From Sarcophilus harrisii (lineage: Eukaryota > Chordata > Mammalia > Dasyuromorphia > Dasyuridae), in assembly GCF_902635505.1 (NCBI RefSeq), contig NC_045432.1, positions 74,469,823 through 74,533,822 on the forward strand: 64,000 nucleotides of DNA, read 5' to 3'. The position numbers and the translations under genes are program-made. The notes under the pieces were generated by a model. That model saw only the letters and a list, made by a program, of their open reading frames with translations, was not told the DNA's origin and did not search any database. Within the stretch, counting starts at the first letter, position 1. Each line of letters begins with the position of its first letter. Positions 12,810 through 26,256 of this stretch are shown piece after piece.

Positions 12810-14244
12810 TGAAATGTCTTTTCATTATTCAAAATTAAGATAATTTTTCAGGAAAAAAAAAAGCTTTAAATAAATTTTAATGTCTTTACAGGAAAAAAAT
12901 TAAATATTGCTAGAAGAAGGGGATTTTCAAGCAGAAGGCATAATGAACCTTGAACTCCCAAGTCATCTGGTGCCAAGGATCAGACACATGAACAAATTTA
13001 TCTCTACATGTATGTGTTCTTTTTTGCAGTTGAAGCCATTTAATTTCTCTAAAATTGGGTTGAATGACAGTTTGAATGAATTTTTTTTAGAAAATTGATA
13101 ACAATATACCATTTATACTTCTTTCTTTAGGATTACAGCCATGCTTAGTTTTTGTCGACGGCATTATTGTTGAGCTGCTGATGGTCCACTAGATATTCTG
13201 AAACCCCATCTTTTGTATGACTCCTTGAACAGTGTGTCTCAGAATGTTATGGGCCTTTAGTACTCCCGACTTCTTCTTCTTCCCGGAGTTGTATAGTTAG
13301 AATTCCAAATTGTGTAATTTAAGATAATTTTCTGAAAAGAAAATAAAAAACTTTACTCCTTTCAGTTCTTTCAGGAATAAAATTAAATATGGCTGGAAGA
13401 AGGTAATTTTCAAATAATAGGCGTAATGAACAATGGAGTATTCCTAATAACCTATAGCCATGGAGCAGAGACCTGAAAATGTTTAGCCCTGCATGTATGT
13501 GTGCTTTTTTAAAAAAAAAATTAAATTATTTACTCTCCCAAATTGGGTTCCATGACAGTTTTGTATGACTATTTTTAGAAAATGCATAGTAACAACCCAT
13601 GTGTAGTTGTTTCTTTAGGACTACAGCCATGCGTATTTCCTGTCGATGGCTGTATTTTTGAGCTGCTGAAGGTCCACTAGACATTCTCATACCCCATTGT
13701 TTGTATGACTCCTTGAACAATGTGTCTCACAATGTTGTGGGACTTTAATACCAACAACATCATCGTCTTCTTCTTCTGGGAGATGTATATTCAGAATGCC
13801 GAATTGTGTAATTTAAGATAATTTTCTGGAATAAAAAAACTATAGTTCTTTCAGATCTTTCAGAAATAAAATTAAATATGGATGGAAAAAGGTGATTTTT
13901 CAAGAAATAGGTATAATGAACAAGGGAGACTTCCCCATAACCTGGAACCATGGATGAGAGAGTGGAAAATATTTAGCCCTACATGTATGTGCTTTGTTAT
14001 AATTTAAATCATTTACTCTCTAAAACTGGGTTCTATGACAACTTTATATGACTATATTTTGGAAAATGAAAAGTAACATGCCATGTGTGGTTCTTTCCTG
14101 AGGATTACAGCCATGCATATTTCCTATTGATGGCTGTATTTTTGAAATGCTGGAGGTCCACTTGACATCTTGAGACCTCATTGTTTGTACGATACTTTGA
14201 ACAATGTGTCTCAGAATGTTGTGGGCCTTTAGCACCTGCAACAT
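12810..14244. repeat. Trimeric transition unit between tetrameric and dimeric arrays
   Basis: Three monomers: B (near 12900), a hybrid (near 13390-13800), then A (near 13870-14244). The hybrid has an A-like left half ('taacctatagccatggagc') and a B-like right half ('ctgctgaaggtccactag' with a final CTT-rich block). The spacing of the A-type anchor here is about 1,430 bp, between the 1,925 bp to the left and the 965 bp to the right. Confidence 0.75.
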
Positions 14245-16249
14245 TTTCTTCTTCCCTGAAATGTCTTTTTCTTACTGAAAATTGTGAAATTTAAGATGAG
14301 TTCTCAGGAAACAAACCTGTAAACAAATTTTAATACCTGAACAGTAATAAAATTAAACATTGCTAGAAGAAAGGGATTTTCAAGCAGAAGGCATAATGAA
14401 CGATGAACTTCCCAGTCATCTGGTGCCAAGTAACAGAGACATGATCAAATTTATCTCTACCTGTATGCGCTGTTTGTTGCAATTGAAGTCATTTAGTTAC
14501 TATGAAATTGGGTTGAATGACAGTTTTGAATGAATGTTTTGTTAGAAAATGGATAATAATATACCATTTGTGCTTCTTTCTTTAGGATTACAACTACGCT
14601 TAGATTTTGTCAACAGCAGTATTGTTGAGCTGTTGAAGGTCCACTAGACATTCTGATACCCCATTCTTTGTATGACTCCTTGAACAACATGTCTCAGACT
14701 GTTGGGGTCCTTTAGTACCCACAATATCTTCTTCTTCTTCTTCCCAGAGATGTAAATTCAGAATGCCAAATTGTGTAATTTACGAACATTTTCTAAAAAA
14801 AAAAACTATATGGCTGGAAAAAGGTGATTTTCAAGAAATAGGTATAATGGAACAATGAAGACTTTCCAATAACCTGGAGCCATGGATAAGAGATTGGAAA
14901 ATATTTAACTATACATGTATGTGCTTTCTTAAAATTTAAATCATTTCCTCTCCGAAACAGGGTTCTATGATAGCTCTGTATGAGTATTTTTTTAGAAAAT
15001 GCAAAGTAACATGCCATGTGTGGTTCTTTCTTCAGGATTATGCCTATGCATATTTCGTATTGATGGCTGTATTTTTGAAATGCTGGAGGTCCACTTGACA
15101 TCTTGAGACCTCATTGTTTGTATGATCCTTTGAACAATGTGTCTCAGAATGTTGTGGGCCTTTAGCACCTGCAACATTTATTCTTCCCTGAAATGTCTTT
15201 TCAGTATTCAACATTGTCAGATTTAAGATAATTTCACAGGAAAAAAAAAACATCTTTAAAGAAGTTTAATGTCTTTACAGGAAAAAATTAAACATTGCTA
15301 GAAGAAAGGTTTTTTCAAGTAGAAGGCATAATGAACCATGAGTTCCCCAGTCATCTGGTGACAAGGATCAGAGACATGAAAAAATTTATCTGTACAAGTA
15401 TGCGCTCTTTTTTGCAATTGCTGTCATATAGTTTTTCTCAGATTGGGTTGAATGACAGTTTTGAATAAATGTTTGTTTCGAAAATGGATATTAATATACC
15501 ATTTCTGCTTCTTTTTTAGGATTACAGCCATGATTAGTTTTTGTTGACAGCAGTGTTGTTGAGCTGCTGAAGGTCCATTAGACATTCTGATACTCTATTG
15601 TTTGTATGACTCCTTGAACAACGTGTCTCAGACTGTTGTGGTCTTTTAGTACCCACAACATCATCTTCCTCTTCTTCCCGGAGATGTATATTCAGAATGA
15701 CAAATTTTGTAATTTAAGATAATTTACTGAAAACAAAAACTATACTTCTTTCAGGTCTTTCAGAAATAAAATTAAATATGGCTGGAAAAAGGTGATTTTC
15801 AAGAAATAGGTATAATGAACAATGAAGACTTCCCAATAATCTGGAGCCATGGATGAGAGAGTGGAAAATATTTAGCGCTGCATGTATGTGCTTTGTTAAA
15901 ATTTAAATCATTTACTCTCCAAAATTGGGTTCTATGACAGTTTATATGACTATTTTTTAGAAAATGCAGAGTAACATGCCATGGGTGGTTCTTTCCTTAG
16001 GATTACAGCCGTGCATATTTCCTGTTGATGACTGTATTTTTGAAATGCTGGAGGTCCACTTGACATCTTGAGACCTCATTGTTTGTATGATCCTTTGAAC
16101 AATGTGTCTCAGAATGTTGTGGGCCTTTAGCACCAGCAACATTTTCTTCTTCCTTGAAATGGCTTTTCAGTATTCAACATTGTCAAATTTAAAATAATTT
16201 CTCAGGAAAAAAAATCTTTAAAAAAATTTTAATGTCTTTACAGGAATAA

Positions 16250-16735
16250 AATAATACGTTGCTGGAAGAAGGGGACTTTTGAGCAAGAAGGTATAATGAA
16301 CCATGCAATCCCTAGTAATATGGGGCCATCAATCAGAGACATAAATCAATTTACCTCTACATGTATGTGCTATTTTCGCAATTAAAATAATTTACTTTCT
16401 CTAATATTGGGTTGAATGACAGTTTGACTGATATATTTTTTTTTAGAAAATGCACACTAACATACCATTTGTGCTTCTTTCGTTAAGATTACAACTATGC
16501 TAATTTCTTGTCAACGGCTGGATGTTTGAGCTGCTGAAGGTCCACTAACCATTCTGATACCCCATTGTTTTAATGACTCCTTGAAGAACGTGTCTCAGAC
16601 TGTTGTGGTCCTTTAGTCCCCACAACATCATGTTCTTCTTCTTCCCAAAAATGTATATTCAGAATGCCAAATTGTGTAATTTAAGATCATTTAAAAAAAA
16701 AAACTATAATTCTTTCAGGTCTTTCAGAAAAAAAA
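16250..16735. repeat. B' variant monomer (tetramer type 4-like) within the dimeric array
   Basis: In the B slot, this monomer carries 'ccctagtaatatgg', 'caactatgctaatttc' and 'gctggatgtttgagctg' in place of the standard B words. It resembles type 4 of the left-hand tetramer more than it resembles neighbouring B monomers. Confidence 0.7.
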
Positions 16736-17657
16736 TTAAATACGCCTAGGAAAAGGTGATTTTCAAGAAATAGGTATAATGAACAATGAAGACTTCCCAA
16801 TAACCTGGAGCCATGGAAGAGAGAGTGGAAAATGTTTATCCATGCATGTATGTGCTTTTTTAAAATTTTAATCATTTCATCTCCAAAACAGGGTTCTATG
16901 ACAGCTTTGTATGACTACTTTTTAAGAAAATACAGAGCAACATGGCATGTGTGGTTCTTTCGTTAGGATTACACCTATGCATATTTCCTATTGATGGCTG
17001 TATTTTTGAAATGCTGAAGGTCCACTTGACATCTTGAGACCTCATTGTTTGTATGATCCTTTGAACAATGTGTCTAAGAATGTTGTGGGCCTTTAGCACC
17101 TGCAACATTTTCAACTTCCCTGAAATGTCTTTTCCTTATTCAAAATCGCCAAATTTAAGATAATTTGTCAGGAAAAAAACACCTTTAAACAAATTTTAAT
17201 GTCTTTACAGGAATAAAATTAAAAATTGCTAGAAGAAAGGTATTTTCAAGCAGAAGGCATAATGAACCATGAAGTTCCCAGTCATCTGGTACCAAGGATC
17301 AGAGACATGAACAAATTTATGTTTTCGTGTATGTGCTCTTTTTTGCAATTGCTGTCATTTACTTTCTCTCAAGTTGGGTTGAATGATAATTTTGAATGAA
17401 TGTTTTTTTATAAAATGGATAATAATATACCATTTCTGCTTCTTTCTTTAGGAATACAACCACACTTACATTTTGTCGACAGCAGTATTGTTGAGCTGGT
17501 GAAAGTCCACTAGATATTCTGATACCCCATTGATTGTATGACTACTTGAACTACTTGTCTCAGACTGCTGTGGTCCTGTAGTACCCACAACATCATCTTC
17601 TGCTTCTTCCCTGAGATGTGTATTCAGAATGCCAAATTGTGTAATTTAAGATCATTT

Positions 17658-18140
17658 TCAAAAAAAAACTATAATTCTTTCAGGTAATTCAGAAATAAAA
17701 TTAAATACGCCTGGAAAAAGGTGATTTTCAAGAAATAGGTATAATGAACAATGAAGACTTCCCAATAACCTGGAGCCATGGAAGAGAGAGTGAAAAATGT
17801 TTAACCATGCATGTACGTGCTTTCTTAAAATTTTAATCATTTCATCTCCAAAACAGGGTTCTATGACAGCTTTGTATGACTACTTTTTTATAAAATGCAG
17901 AGTAACATCGCATGTGTGGTTCTTTCTTTAGGATTACACCTATGCTTATTTCCTATTGATGACTGTATTTTTGAAATGCTGGAGGTCCACTTGACATCTT
18001 GAGACCTCATTGTTTGTATGATCCTTTGAACAATGTGTCTCAGAATGTTGTGGGCCTTTAGCACCTGCAACATTTTCATCTTCCCTGAAATGTCATTTCA
18101 TTATTCAAAATTGCAAAATTTAAGATAATTTGTCAGGAAA
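17658..18140. repeat. Long-range duplicate (left member), pair with 26257-26740
   Basis: The A monomer and the end of the preceding B monomer are nearly the same as those about 8.6 kb (about nine dimers) to the right. The minus-strand 63-codon ORF at 17888-18079 translates identically to the one at 26487-26678. Most A monomers between them differ more. Confidence 0.7.
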
Positions 18141-18990
18141 AAAAACACCTTTAATGTCTTTACAGGAATAAAATTAAAAATTGCTAGAAGAAAGGGATTT
18201 TCAAGCAGAAGGCATAATGAACCATGAAGTCCCCAGTCATCTAGTGCCAAGGATTAGAAACATTAACAAATTTATGTCTACATGTTTGCACTCTTTTGTG
18301 CAATTGAAGTCATTTAGTTTCTCTCAAATTGGGTTAATGACAGTTTTGAATGAATGTTTTTTTAGGATTACAGCCATGCTTACTTTTTGGTGACAGCAGT
18401 ATTTTTGAGCTGCTGAAGGTCCACTAGATATTCTGATACCGCATTGTGTGTATGATGCCTTGAACAAAGTGTCTCAGACTCTTGTTGTCCTTTAGTACCC
18501 ACAACATCATCTTCTTCATCTTCCCAGGGAATGTATATTCAGAATGCCAAATTGTGTAATTTAAGATAATTTTTGGAAAAAAACTATATTTCTTTCAGGT
18601 CTTTCAGAAATAAAATTAAATACGCCTGGAATAAGATGATTTTCAAGAAATAGGTATAATGAACAATGAAGATTGCCCAATAACATGGAGGCATGGATGA
18701 GAGAGTGGAAAATATTTAGCCATGCAGGTATGTGCTTTGTTAAAATTTAAATCATTTACTCTCCAAAACAGGTTTCTATGACAGCTTTGTATGACTAGTT
18801 TTTTAGAAAATGCAGAGTAACATGCCATGCGTGCTTCTTTCCTTAGGATTATAGCCATGCATATTTCCTGTTAATGACTGTATTTTTGAAATGCTGGACA
18901 TCCACTTGACATCTTGAGACCTCATTGTTTGTATGATCCTTTAAACAATGTGTCTCAGAATGTTGTGGGCCTTTAGCACCTACAACATTT
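18140..18990. repeat. Local duplicate (left member), pair with 20980-21875
   Basis: This segment and the one about 2.85 kb to the right are nearly identical. Both have an unusual 'cagtcatctagtgccaagga' block, the word 'ttttggtgacagcagtatt', 'gcattgtgtgtatga' and the same A monomer ('cacttgacatcttgag' after 'gctggacatc'). The left member lacks about 40 bp at 18363. Confidence 0.75.
18363..18364. other. ~40-bp deletion between two T-run/AG words
   Basis: Here 'gaatgttttttt' runs directly into 'aggattacagcc'. In the sister copy at 21201-21250 the two T-run+AG words are separated by about 40 bp. The endpoints share the short word TTTTTTAG, so slippage or microhomology-mediated loss is the simplest reading. 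Confidence 0.7.
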
Positions 18991-20044
18991 ACTTCTTCCC
19001 TGAAATGTCTTTTCAGTATTCAACAATGTCAGATTTAAGATAATTTCTCAGGAAAAAAATCATTTTTAAACAAATTTTAATGTATTTACAGGAACAAAAT
19101 TAAATGTTGCTAGAAGAAGGGGATTTTCGAGCAGACGGCATAATGAACCATGAGGTTCCCAGTCATCTTTTGGGAAGGATCAGAGGTATGAACAAATTTA
19201 TCTCTACATGTATGCTCTCTTTTTCAATTGAAGTCATGTAATTTCTCTCAAATTGAGTTGAATGACAGTTTTGAATAAATGTTTTTTTTAGAAAATGTAT
19301 AATAATATACCATATCTACTTCTTTTTTAGGATTACATCCTTGCTTAGGTTTTGTCGACATCAGTATTGTTGAGTTCCTGAAGGTCAACTAGACATTCTG
19401 ATACTACATTGTTTGTATGAGTCTTTGAACAAAATGTCTCAGACTGTTGTGGTCTTTTAGTACCCACAACATTACCTTCCTTTTTTTCCCGGAGCTGTAT
19501 ATTGAGAAGGTCAAATTTTGTAATTTAACATAATTTTCTGAAAACAAAAACTATACTTATTTCAGGTCTTTCACAAATAAAATTAAATATGGCTGGAAAA
19601 AGGTGATTTTCAAGAAATAGGTATAAAGAATAATGAAGACTTCCCAATAACCTGGAGCCATGTATGTGAGAGTGGAAAATATTTGGTGTTGCATATAAGT
19701 GCTGTCTTAAAATTTAAATCATTTACTCTCCAAAACTGTGTTCTATGGCAGCTTTTTGTGACTATTTTTTAGAAAATGCAGAGTAACTTGCCATGGGTGG
19801 TGCTTTCCTTAGGATTACAAACATGCATATTTCCTGTTGATGGCTGTATTTTTCAAATGCTGGAGGTCCACTTGACATCTTGAGACCTCATTGTTTGTAT
19901 GACCCTTTGAACAATGTGTCTCAGAATGTTGTGGGCCTTTAGCACCAGCAACATTTTCTTCTTCCTTGAAATGGCTTTTCAGTATTCAACACTGTCAAAT
20001 TTAAAATAATTTCTCAGGAAAAAAAACATCTTTAAACTAATTTT

Positions 20045-20525
20045 AATGTCTTTACAGGAATAAAAGTATACGTTGCTAGAAGAAGGGGATTTTCGAGCAG
20101 GCGGCATAATGAACCATGCATTCCCTAGTAGTATGTAGCCATAGATCAGAGACATGAATCAATTTATCTCTACATGTATGTGCTATTTTTTAAAATTAAA
20201 GTAATTTACTTTCTCTAAAATTGGGTTGAATGACAGTTTGATTGACTATTTTTTTAGAAAATGGAAACTAATATACCATTTGTGCTTCGTTCTTTAGGAT
20301 TACAACTATGCTAATTTCCTGTCAACAGCTGGATGTTTGAGCTGGTGAAGGTCCAGTAACCATTCTGATACCCCATTGTTTGTATAACTTCTTGAAGAAC
20401 GTGTCTCAGACTGTTGTGATCCTTTAGTCCCCACAACATCATCTTCTTCTTCCCAAAAATGTGTATTCAGAATGCCAAATTGTGTAATTTCAAATAATTT
20501 TCTAAAAAAAAAACTATACTTCTTT
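20045..20525. repeat. B' variant monomer
   Basis: Same B' signature as at 16250: 'cattccctagtagtatg', 'caactatgctaatttcctg' and 'gctggatgtttgagctg'. It lies about 3.85 kb (four dimers) from the previous B' monomer. Confidence 0.7.
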
Positions 20526-20979
20526 CAGGTCTTTCAGAAATATAATTAAATATGGCTGGAAAAGGTGATTTTCAAGAAATAGGTATAATGAACACTGAAG
20601 ACTTCCCAATAACCTGGAACCAGGGATGAGAGAGTGGAAAATATTTAGAGCTGCATGTGTGTACTTTGTTAAAATTTGAATCATTTACTCTCCAAAACTG
20701 GGTTCTATGACAGCTTTGTATGACTATTTTTTAGAAAATGCAGAATAACATGCCATGGGTGGTTCTTTCTTTAGGATTACAACTATGCATATTTCCTATT
20801 GATGGCTGTATTTTTGAAATGCTGGAGGTCCACTTGACATCTTGAGACCTCATTGTTTGTATGATCCTTTGAACAATGTGTCTCAGAATGTTGTGGGCCT
20901 TTTGCACCTGCAATATTTTCATCTTCCCTGAAATGTCATTTCATTATTGAAAATTGCAAAATTTAAGATAATTTGTCAG

Positions 20980-21875
20980 GAAAAAAAACACCTTTAATGT
21001 CTTTACAGGAATAAAATTAAAAATTGCTAGAAGAAAGGGATTTTCAAGCAGAAGGCATAATGAACCATGAAGTCCCCAGTCATCTAGTGCCAAGGATCAG
21101 AGACATTAACAAATTTATGTCTACATGTTTACACTCTTTTGTGCAATTGAAGTCATTTAGTTTCTCTCAAATTGGGTTAATGACTGTTTTGAATAAATGT
21201 TTTTTTAGAACATGGATCATAATATACCATTTATCCTTCTTTTTTAGGATTACAGCCATGCTTACTTTTTGGTGACAGCAGTATTTTTGAGCTGCTGAAG
21301 GTCCACTAGATATTCTGATACCGCATTGTGTGTATGACGCCTTGAACAAAGTGTCTCAGACTCTTGTTGTCCTTTAGTACCCACAACATCATCTTCTTCA
21401 TCTTCCCAGGAAATGTATATTCAGAATGCCAAATTGTGTAATTTAAGATAATTTTTGGAAAAAAACTATATTTCTTTCAGGTCTTTCAGAAATAAAATTA
21501 AATACGCCTGGAATAAGATGATTTTCAAGAAACAGGTATAATGAACAATGAAGATTGCCCAATAACATGGAGGCATGGATGAGAGAGTGGAAAATATTTA
21601 GCCATGGAGGTATGTGCTTTGTTAAAATTTAAATCATTTACTCTCCAAAACAGGTTTCTATGACAGCTTTGTATGACTAGTTTTTTAGAAAATGCAGAGT
21701 AACATGCCTTGTGTGCTTCTTTCCTTAGGATTATAGCCATGCATATTTCCTGTTAATGACTGTATTTTTGAAATGCTGGACATCCACTTGACATCTTGAG
21801 ATCTCATGGTTTGTATGATCCTTTAAAAAATGTGTCTCAGAATGTTGTGGGCCTTTAGCACCTGCAACATTTACT
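20980..21875. repeat. Local duplicate (right member), pair with 18140-18990
   Basis: Near-identical to the left member three dimers away, but with the about 40 bp at 21207-21245 present. This member therefore shows the ancestral form of the pair. Confidence 0.75.
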
Positions 21876-21959
21876 TCTTCCCTGAAATGTCTTTTCAGTA
21901 TTCAACAATGTCAGATTTAAGATAATTTCTCAGGAAAAAAAACATTTTAAAACAAATTT

Positions 21960-22925
21960 TAATGTCTTTACAGGAATAAAATTAAATGTTGCTAGAAGAA
22001 GGGGATTTTCGAGCAGAAGGCATAATGAACCATGAGGTCCCCAGTCATCTGTTGCGAAGGGTCAGAGGTATGAACAAATTTATCTCTACATGTATGCTCT
22101 CTTTTTCCAATTGAAGTCATGTAGTTTCTCTCAAATTGGGTTGAATGACAGTTTTGAATGAATGTTTTTTTAGAAAATGTATAATAATATACCATATCTA
22201 CTTCTTTTTTAGGATTACATCCTTGCTTAGGTTTTGTCGACAGCAGTATTGTTGAGTTCCTGAAGGTCAACTAGATATTCTGATACTCCATTGTTTGTAT
22301 GACTCTTTGAACAATATGTCTCAGACTGTTGTGGTCTGTTAGTACCCACAACATTACCTTCCTTTTCTTCCCGGAGATGTATATTGAGAAGGACAAATTT
22401 TGTAATTTAACATAATTTTCTGAAAACAAAAACTATACTTATTTCAGATCTTTCAGAAATATAATTAAATATGGCTGGAAAAATGTGATTTTCAAGAACT
22501 GGGTATAAAGAACAATGAAGACTTCCCAATAACCTGGAGGCATGGATGTGAGAGTGGAAAACACTTAGCATTGCATATAACTGCTTTCTTAAAATTTAAA
22601 TCATTGACTCTCCAAAACTGGGTTCTATGACAGCTTTGTATGACTAGTTTTTTAGAAAATTCAGAGTAACATGCCGCGTGTGCTTCTTTCCTTAGGATTA
22701 TAGCCATGCATATTTCCTGTTAATGACTGTATTTTTGAAATGCTTTAGGTCCACTTGACATCTTGAGACCTCATTGTTTGTATGATCCTTTGAACAATGT
22801 GTCTCAGAATGTTGTGGGCCTTTAGCACCTGCAACATTTACTTCTTCCCTGAAATGTCTTTTCAGTATTCAACAATGTCAGATTTAAGATAATTTCTCAG
22901 GAAAAAAAAACATTTTTAAACAAAT
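21960..22925. repeat. One-dimer tandem duplicate (left member)
   Basis: The B monomer here ('ggattttcgagcagaaggc', 'gagttcctgaaggtcaac', 'attaccttccttttcttcc') is almost the same as the one exactly one dimer to the right (22930 onward). The antisense ORFs of the two B monomers (92 codons each, minus strand, 21992-22270 and 22960-23238) differ at only three residues. Confidence 0.75.
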
Positions 22926-23890
22926 TTTAATGTCTTTATAGGAATAAAATTAAATGTTGCTAGAAGAAGGGGATTTTCGAGCAGAAGGCATAATGAACCA
23001 TGAGGTCCCCAGTCATCTGTTGCGAAGGATCAGAGGTATGAACAAATTTATCTCTACATGTATGCTCTCTTTTTACAATTGAAGTCACGTAGTTTCTCTG
23101 AAATTGGGTTGAATGACAGTTTTGAATGAATGTTTTTTTAGAAAATGTATAATAATATACCATATCTACTTCTTTTTTAGGATTACATCCTTGCTTAGGT
23201 TTTGTCGACAGCAGTATTGTTGAGTTCCTGAAGGTCAACTAGATATTCTGATACTCCATTGTTTGTATGACTCTTTGAACAACATGTCTCAGACTGTTGT
23301 GGTCTTTTAGTACCCACAACATTACCTTCCTTTTCTTCCCGGAGATGTATATTGAGAAGGACAAATTTTGTAATTTAACATAATTTTCTGAAAACAAAAA
23401 CTATACTTATTTCCGATCTTTCAGAAATATAATTAAATATGGCTGGAAAAAGGTGATTTTCAAGAAATAGGTATAAAGAACAATGAAGACTTCCCAATAA
23501 CCTGGAGGCATGGATGTGAGAGTGGAAAACACTTAGCGTTGCATATAACTGCTTTCTTAAAATTTAAATCATTGACTCTCCAAAACTGGGTTATATGACA
23601 GCTTTGTATGTCTATTTTTTAGAAAATGCAGAGTAACTTGCCATGGGTGGTTCTTTCTGTAGGATTACAGCCATGTATATTTCCTGTTGATGGCTGTATT
23701 TTTGAAATGCTTTAGGTCCACTTGACATCTTGAGACCTCATTGTTTGTATGATCCTTTGAACAATGTGTCTCAGAATGTTGTGGGCCTTCAGCACCAGCA
23801 ACATTTTCTTCTTCCTTGAAATGGCTTTTCAGTATTCAACATTGTCAAATTTAAGATAATTTCTCAGGAAAAAAAATCTTTAAACAAATT
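22926..23890. repeat. One-dimer tandem duplicate (right member)
   Basis: Nearly identical to the previous dimer in its B monomer, but its A monomer is different: it ends with 'tcagcaccagcaacattt' and 'ttccttgaaatggc'. This suggests the duplication was followed by exchange with another A monomer. Confidence 0.65.
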
Positions 23891-24864
23891 TTAATGTCTT
23901 TACAGGAATAAAATTAAAATTGTTAAAAGAAGGGGATTTTCAAGCAGAAGGCATAATCAACCATGAAGTTCCCAGTCAGCTGGTGTCAAGCATCTGAGAC
24001 ATGAACAAATTTATCTCTACATGTATGCACTCTTTTTTGCAATTGATGCCATTTACTTTCTCTCCAGTTGGGTTGAATTGTGGTTTTGAAAGAATGTTTT
24101 TTTAGAAAATGGATAATAATATACCATTTCTGCTTCTTTCTTTAGGATTACAACCACACTTAGATTTTGTCGACAACAGTATTGTTGAGCTGTTGAAGGT
24201 CCACTAGACGTTCTGATACCCCATAATTTGTATGACTTCTTGAACAACATGTCTCAGACCGTTGTGGTCCTTTAGTACCCACAACATCATCATCTTCTTC
24301 TTCCCGGGGATGTATATTCAGAATGTCAAATTGTGTAATTTACAAACATTTTCTAAAAAAAAAAACTATAATTCTTTCAGGTCTTTCAGAAATAAAATTA
24401 AAAACGCCCTGAATAAGATGATTTTCAAGAAATAGGTATAATGAACAATGAAGACTTCCCAAAAACCTGGAGCCATGGAAGACAGAGTGGAAAATATTTA
24501 GCCATGCATGTATGTGTTTTCTTAAAATTTAAATCATTTACTCTCCAAAACTGGGTTCTATGACATCTTTGTATGACTATTTTTTGGAAAATCCAGAGTA
24601 ACATGCCATGAGTGGTTCTTTCCTTAGGATTATAGCCATGCATATTTCCTGTTGATCACTGTATTTTTGAAATGCTGGAGGTCCACTTGACATCTTGAGA
24701 CCTCATTGTTTATATGATCCTTTGAACAATGTGTCTCAGAATTTTGTGGGCCTTTAGCACCAGCAACAGTTTCTTCTTCCTTGAAATGGCTTTTCGATAT
24801 TCAACATTGTCAAATTTAAATTAATTCCTCAGGAAAAAAAATCTTTAAAGAAATTTTAATGTCG

Positions 24865-25320
24865 TTACAGGAATAAAATTATATATTGCAAGAAGAAGGG
24901 GATTTTCGAGCAGAAGGCATAATGAACCATACATTCCCTAGTAATATGCAGCCATGCATCAGAGACATGAATCAATTTATCTCTACATGTATGTGCTATT
25001 TTTTAAAATTAAAGTAATTTACTTTCTCTAAAATTGGGTTGAATGACAGTTTGTTGACTATTTTTTTGGAAAATGGAAAGTAATATACCATTTTTGCTTC
25101 TCTCTTTAGGATTACAACTATGCTAATTTCCTGTCAACAGCTGGATGGTCAAGCTACTGAAGGTCCACTAACCATTCTAATACCCCATTGTTTGTATGAA
25201 TCCTTGAAGAACTTGTCTCACACTGTTGTCATCTTCTTCTTCCCAAAAATGTATATTCAGAATGCCAAATTGTGTAATTTGAAATAATTTTCTAAGAAAA
25301 AACTAACTATACTTCTTTCA
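24865..25320. repeat. B' variant monomer with ~22-bp deletion
   Basis: B' signature ('cattccctagtaatatgcag', 'caactatgctaatttcctg'). At about 25229 'cactgttgtc' joins 'atcttcttcttccc' directly. The related B' monomer near 30030 has about 22 extra bases there, covering the 'ttagtccccacaac' word. Confidence 0.65.
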
Positions 25321-26256
25321 GGTCTTTCAGAAATATAATTAAATATGGCTGGAAAAGGTGATTTTCAAGAAATAGATATAATGAACACTGAAGACTTCCC
25401 AATAAACTGGAGCCATGGATGAGAGAGTGGAAAATATTTAGCCCTGCATGTATGTGCTTTGTTAAAATTTAAATCATTTACTCTCCAAATATGGGTTCTA
25501 TGACAGCTTTGTATGACTATTTTTTAGAAAATGCAGAGTAACATGCCATGGGTGGTTCATTCCTTAGGATTACATCCATGCATATTTCCTGTTGATGGCT
25601 GTATTTTTGAAATGCTGGAGGTCCACTTGACATCTTGAGACCTCATTGTTTGTATGATCATTTGAACAATGTGTCTCAGAATGTTGTGGGCCTTTAGCAC
25701 CTGCAACATTTTCATCTTCCCTGAAATGTCTTTTCATTATTCAAAATTGCCAAATTTAAGAAAATTTGTCAGGAAAAAACACCTTTAAACAAATTTTAAT
25801 GTCTTTACAGGAATAAAATTAAAAATTGCTAGAAGAAAGGGATTTTCAAGCAGAAGGCATAATGAACCATGAAGTTCCCAGTCATCTGGTGCCAAGGATC
25901 AGAGACATGAACAAATTTATCTCTTCATGTATGTGCTCTTTTTGCAATTGCTGTCATTTACTTTCTCTCAAGTTGGGTTGAATGATAATTTTGAATGCAT
26001 GTTTTTTTAGAAAATGGATAATAATACACCATTTCTCCTTCTTTCTTTAGGATTACAACCACACTTAGATTTTGTCGACAGCAGTATTGTTGAGCTGGTG
26101 AAGGTCCACTAGATATTCTGATACCCAATTGATTGTATGACTACTTGAACAACTTGTCTCAGACTGTTGTGGTCCTTTAATACCTACAACATCATCTTCT
26201 GCTTTTTCCCTGAGAAGTGTATTTAGAATGCCAAATTGTGTCATTTAAGATCATTT

